Part shown: one piece after another, positions 5,175 through 7,364 of the stretch
Layout: each line of letters begins with the position of its first letter
Numbering within the stretch: the first letter of the stretch is position 1
Made by a program: the position numbers and the translations under genes
The notes under the pieces: generated by a model
The model's input: only the letters and a program-made list of their open reading frames with translations
Told to the model about the DNA's origin: nothing
The model's database searches: none
Source: DAOUEG01 sp964595455
GTDB lineage: Bacteria; Chloroflexota; Dehalococcoidia; Dehalococcoidales; RBG-16-60-22
DNA: 7,364 nt
Direction: 5' to 3'
NCBI GenBank assembly: GCA_964595455.1
Contig: CAZQQL010000126.1
Span: forward strand, 1-7,364

Positions 5175-7364
5175 ATGAATAAGGCAAAGCTGGTCCCCTG
5201 GGTGACGTATTTCTTTATGACCATCTTCGTTTGTATCTCCATTCTGCTCGCAGGTTGCACCGGGGACACAACCACCTCGACCACTTCCACGTTACCGTCT
5301 ACCACAACAGCTACCACCACCACGGCAACCACCCCCGCCGTGACATCGCCCTCTACCACCACGACAACAACAACCACTTCGACAGTGTCCGCTCCCGTTG
5401 TCACCCAGACGGCGTCTCCGGATATATCATCGTTGACGCTGCTTTCCGTCCTGAAGGGAAGCGTTTCATTAAAAGAAGAGAGTTCAGATCAGTGGACACC
5501 CATCGAACGCGGCGTGACACTGAAACCCGGAGACACCATCCGGGCCGGTAATGATTCCACGGCGGAAATCCTGTTCTTCGACGGCAGCGTCATCGAACTC
5601 GACCCCGATACCGTTATCACGGTGGCCGAACTTGGCCTTTCCGAAGCCGGTTCTACCACCATTCATCTCAGGCAGGACATCGGAAGGACGGTCAGCCGCG
5701 TACAGAAGCTGGCGGATTCAGCTTCAAGCTATCAGATCGAGACCCGGGCGGCCGTCGCGGCGGTCCGGGGGAGCACGATGATCGTCGTCGTCGAACCGGA
5801 CGGGACCACGGTCGTGACCAACGTCCACGGTGATATCCGGGTCATCGCCCAGGGCATGGAAACCATCATCCCGGAGAACATGCAGTCCACCGTACAGGTC
5901 GGCCAGGTCCCCGGAACACCGGAAACTATCGTAACACCGACGACCACCACACCACCGCCGGTCGTCCCTGTCTATAGTGCTGTCATTAACACCAATCTGC
6001 AGGCTGACCGCACCACGGCCTCTGTCGGAGATGTCATCCAGTACACCTTCACTATCGCCAATGCCGGAAACCTTGCCATTACCTCGGTCACCGTGACGGG
6101 GAGCCTCACCGGCACGCCGGCCTATGCTGCCGGCGATGCCAATTCCAATAGTTGTCTTGATCCGGGTGAGACCTGGACGTATACCGATGCGCATACCGTG
6201 ACCGGCGCTGATCCTTCGCCGCTGGTCAACACAGCTACTTTCACAGTGATAACAGCCAACGGCCAGCAGCTTGTTGCTCAGGACCAGGTGCAGGTCGTTA
6301 TTACCGGTGTGACCGTTGAGATTACCAGCCCCGCTGATGGGAGCACGATAACCACCCATACCATCACCGTCGCCGGTACGGTCAGCGACGTATCCATCAC
6401 CCAGGCAACCATCGATATCAACGGCATTTCTCACATGATTGCCGTCAACGCCGGCGCTTTTTTAACCGAAGAGAACGTGAACAACGGCGAAGTGACGGTC
6501 ACCGTGACGGTAACCTATGGCGATGAAGAAACAGCCAGCGATTCTATCACGCTCAATGTTGAAATTGAGTCCTTCGATTTGAGAATAGAGCTGACCTGGG
6601 ATACCAATGAAACCGACCTCGATGCCCATTTGCTCCAACCAGGCGGCACCCTTGAAGATATACAGAGTGATTGCTTCTACAACAACGAGAACCCGGACTG
6701 GGGCGTTGCGGAAGTATCCACCGATGACCCGTCCCTCGATCAGGACGATATGGATGGCTACGGACCGGAGAACATCACTCTCCAGACCGCCGCGGATGCC
6801 GGCGTCTATGAATACAAGGTCCATTATTTCGGCGGTGTAGATCCCACCAATGCCACCGTCCGGATCTGGTTCAATGAAGTCCTGATGGCTCAGTTCTCTC
6901 TTGAGATGGAGGAGGATGATGTCTGGGACGTCGCCTATATCCTTAATGAGGAAGGCTCGCTGAGCATTGTCGTGCCCGGCATTGCCGTTACCAAGACCGC
7001 GGATGTTGAGATGGCCCATGTCGAGGACACGATAACGTACACCTACAACGTCAGTAACTCCGGCAACGTGTCCCTCTCGAATATCACGGTGACCGACGAC
7101 TTGCTTGGCGTTATCGAGAACATGACAGGCGGGGACGATAACGAGAACGGCCAGATCGATCCCGGCGAGACCTGGGTCTATTCCGACACATATCTGGTCA
7201 ACAGCGAGGATCCTTCTCCCCTGGTCAATACCGTTGATGTCACCGGCGACTATGAAATTGGCAAAACGGTAACCGCCAGCGATTCCGCCAGCGTTGCGAT
7301 CTTGAAACCGGGTATCAGCATCAGCATGGCCGCCGATAAAACAGAGGCCGCAGCAGGTGAAGAG
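5175..7364 (+). CDS. Large multidomain FecR lipoprotein with DUF11 and YfaP-like domains (3' end outside window)
   Basis: The frame is open for 730 codons to the window edge. A lipoprotein signal (K3, K5, hydrophobic 6-26, lipobox LAGC ending at C28) is followed by a Thr/Ser linker (29-82) and a FecR domain (83-246, with AAVRGSTMIVVV at 195-206) closely matching the preceding protein. After a Thr/Pro hinge (about 247-265) come a DUF11-like repeat (267-376), a Glucodextranase_B-like beta domain (379-464, opening VEITSPADGSTI), a YfaP/DUF2135-like domain (467-599, with LTWDTNETDLDAHLLQPGG at 473-491 and GYGPENITL about 528-536), a second DUF11-like repeat (602-710) and the start of a third at 713. 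The ATG at 5175 is chosen because it gives a complete signal peptide, although no good Shine-Dalgarno site precedes it; the next ATG (5217) would lose the charged N-terminus. Likely an elongated, cell-surface-anchored protein; ligand unknown. Confidence 0.9.
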   Translation, partial: MNKAKLVPWVTYFFMTIFVCISILLAGCTGDTTTSTTSTLPSTTTATTTTATTPAVTSPSTTTTTTTTSTVSAPVVTQTASPDISSLTLLSVLKGSVSLKEESSDQWTPIERGVTLKPGDTIRAGNDSTAEILFFDGSVIELDPDTVITVAELGLSEAGSTTIHLRQDIGRTVSRVQKLADSASSYQIETRAAVAAVRGSTMIVVVEPDGTTVVTNVHGDIRVIAQGMETIIPENMQSTVQVGQVPGTPETIVTPTTTTPPPVVPVYSAVINTNLQADRTTASVGDVIQYTFTIANAGNLAITSVTVTGSLTGTPAYAAGDANSNSCLDPGETWTYTDAHTVTGADPSPLVNTATFTVITANGQQLVAQDQVQVVITGVTVEITSPADGSTITTHTITVAGTVSDVSITQATIDINGISHMIAVNAGAFLTEENVNNGEVTVTVTVTYGDEETASDSITLNVEIESFDLRIELTWDTNETDLDAHLLQPGGTLEDIQSDCFYNNENPDWGVAEVSTDDPSLDQDDMDGYGPENITLQTAADAGVYEYKVHYFGGVDPTNATVRIWFNEVLMAQFSLEMEEDDVWDVAYILNEEGSLSIVVPGIAVTKTADVEMAHVEDTITYTYNVSNSGNVSLSNITVTDDLLGVIENMTGGDDNENGQIDPGETWVYSDTYLVNSEDPSPLVNTVDVTGDYEIGKTVTASDSASVAILKPGISISMAADKTEAAAGEE
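5259..5420 (+). repeat. Thr/Ser low-complexity linker
   Basis: About 54 codons directly after the lipidated cysteine are dominated by threonine (mainly ACC, ACA and ACG), with runs of up to eight Thr in succession. The mixed codons suggest selection on the protein rather than a slipping DNA repeat. Such linkers lift a domain from the membrane and are possible O-glycosylation sites (inference). The antisense reading yields an artificial poly-valine frame. Confidence 0.8.
5973..6302 (+). repeat. DUF11-like beta-sandwich repeat, copy 1
   Basis: Residues 267-376 of the large lipoprotein show the 'conserved repeat' (TIGR01451/DUF11-type) pattern: GDVIQYTFTIANAGNLAITSVTVT, then an acidic loop GDANSNSCLDPGETW (D329-W334 at its end), then DPSPLVNTATFTV. 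It aligns by eye with copy 2 at the same landmarks, whose PGETW motif lies 333 residues downstream. Confidence 0.75.
6978..7304 (+). repeat. DUF11-like beta-sandwich repeat, copy 2
   Basis: Residues 602-710 repeat the landmarks of copy 1: EDTITYTYNVSNSGNVSLSNITVT, acidic loop GGDDNENGQIDPGETW, DPSPLVNTVDVTG. The loop has alternating D/N/D/N/G/D spacing like Ca2+-binding dockerin or EF-hand loops; copy 1 is less acidic. A third copy appears to begin at about 7311 and runs out of the window. Confidence 0.75.

Noticed and set aside
5724..6434. Minus-strand open frame of 236 codons, rich in Gly, Asp and Arg
   Set aside because: It is a shadow of the FecR and DUF11 coding region, with the composition expected from antisense reading of Thr/Val-rich codons.
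6462..7019. Minus-strand open frame of 185 codons
   Set aside because: It is antisense to the YfaP-like and DUF11 domains, which have clear family landmarks on the plus strand.

Overview
The window comes from a bacterial contig, most likely metagenomic or a draft assembly. The first 45 bases are not biological: they are an Illumina P7-side adapter with an 8-base index, so genomic DNA begins at position 46. Sigma70-type promoters, Shine-Dalgarno sites and two lipoprotein signal peptides indicate a bacterium. An LpxH-like metallophosphoesterase, a two-domain CPA2 (Kef-type) cation/proton antiporter and FecR-domain lipoproteins would fit an environmental anaerobe such as a Chloroflexota/Dehalococcoidia or deltaproteobacterial lineage. 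That placement is a guess; nothing here fixes the taxonomy.

Layout. 46-1173 (minus) is the N-terminal 376 codons of an FAD-binding oxidoreductase of the VAO/PCMH (FAD_binding_4) fold, cut by the adapter. Just upstream on the same strand is a 73-codon small ORF (1176-1397), with a good minus-strand promoter inside it. A divergent control region near 1400 has an extended -10 promoter facing right, which drives a 245-aa metallophosphoesterase (1457-2194). The 241-base gap 2195-2435 has no gene. It holds a sigma70 promoter, a perfect 17-base palindrome overlapping that promoter's -35 box, and a leader that can fold into a 5'-terminal stem followed by a 7-bp hairpin. Next is a 578-aa Kef-type antiporter with a C-terminal RCK/TrkA-N domain (2436-4172). 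Seven bases later begins a 272-aa FecR-domain lipoprotein (4180-4998), presumably in the same operon. A near-consensus promoter (5058-5087) then precedes a second, much larger FecR lipoprotein (5175 to beyond the right edge).

The two lipoproteins are clear paralogues over a core of about 165 residues, roughly three fifths identical by eye. The first stops after a short Pro-rich tail. The second continues into a DUF11-like repeat, a Glucodextranase_B-like beta domain, a YfaP/DUF2135-like domain, another DUF11-like repeat and the start of a third. The right half of the window therefore looks like an ion-transport/envelope module: one regulated antiporter transcript carrying a short surface lipoprotein, plus an independently expressed long paralogue that could act as an adhesin-like or wall-spanning scaffold. 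No sigma factor of the FecI type lies in the window, so these FecR domains are not in a classical FecI/FecR arrangement here. No tRNA, rRNA, CRISPR array or insertion sequence was seen.
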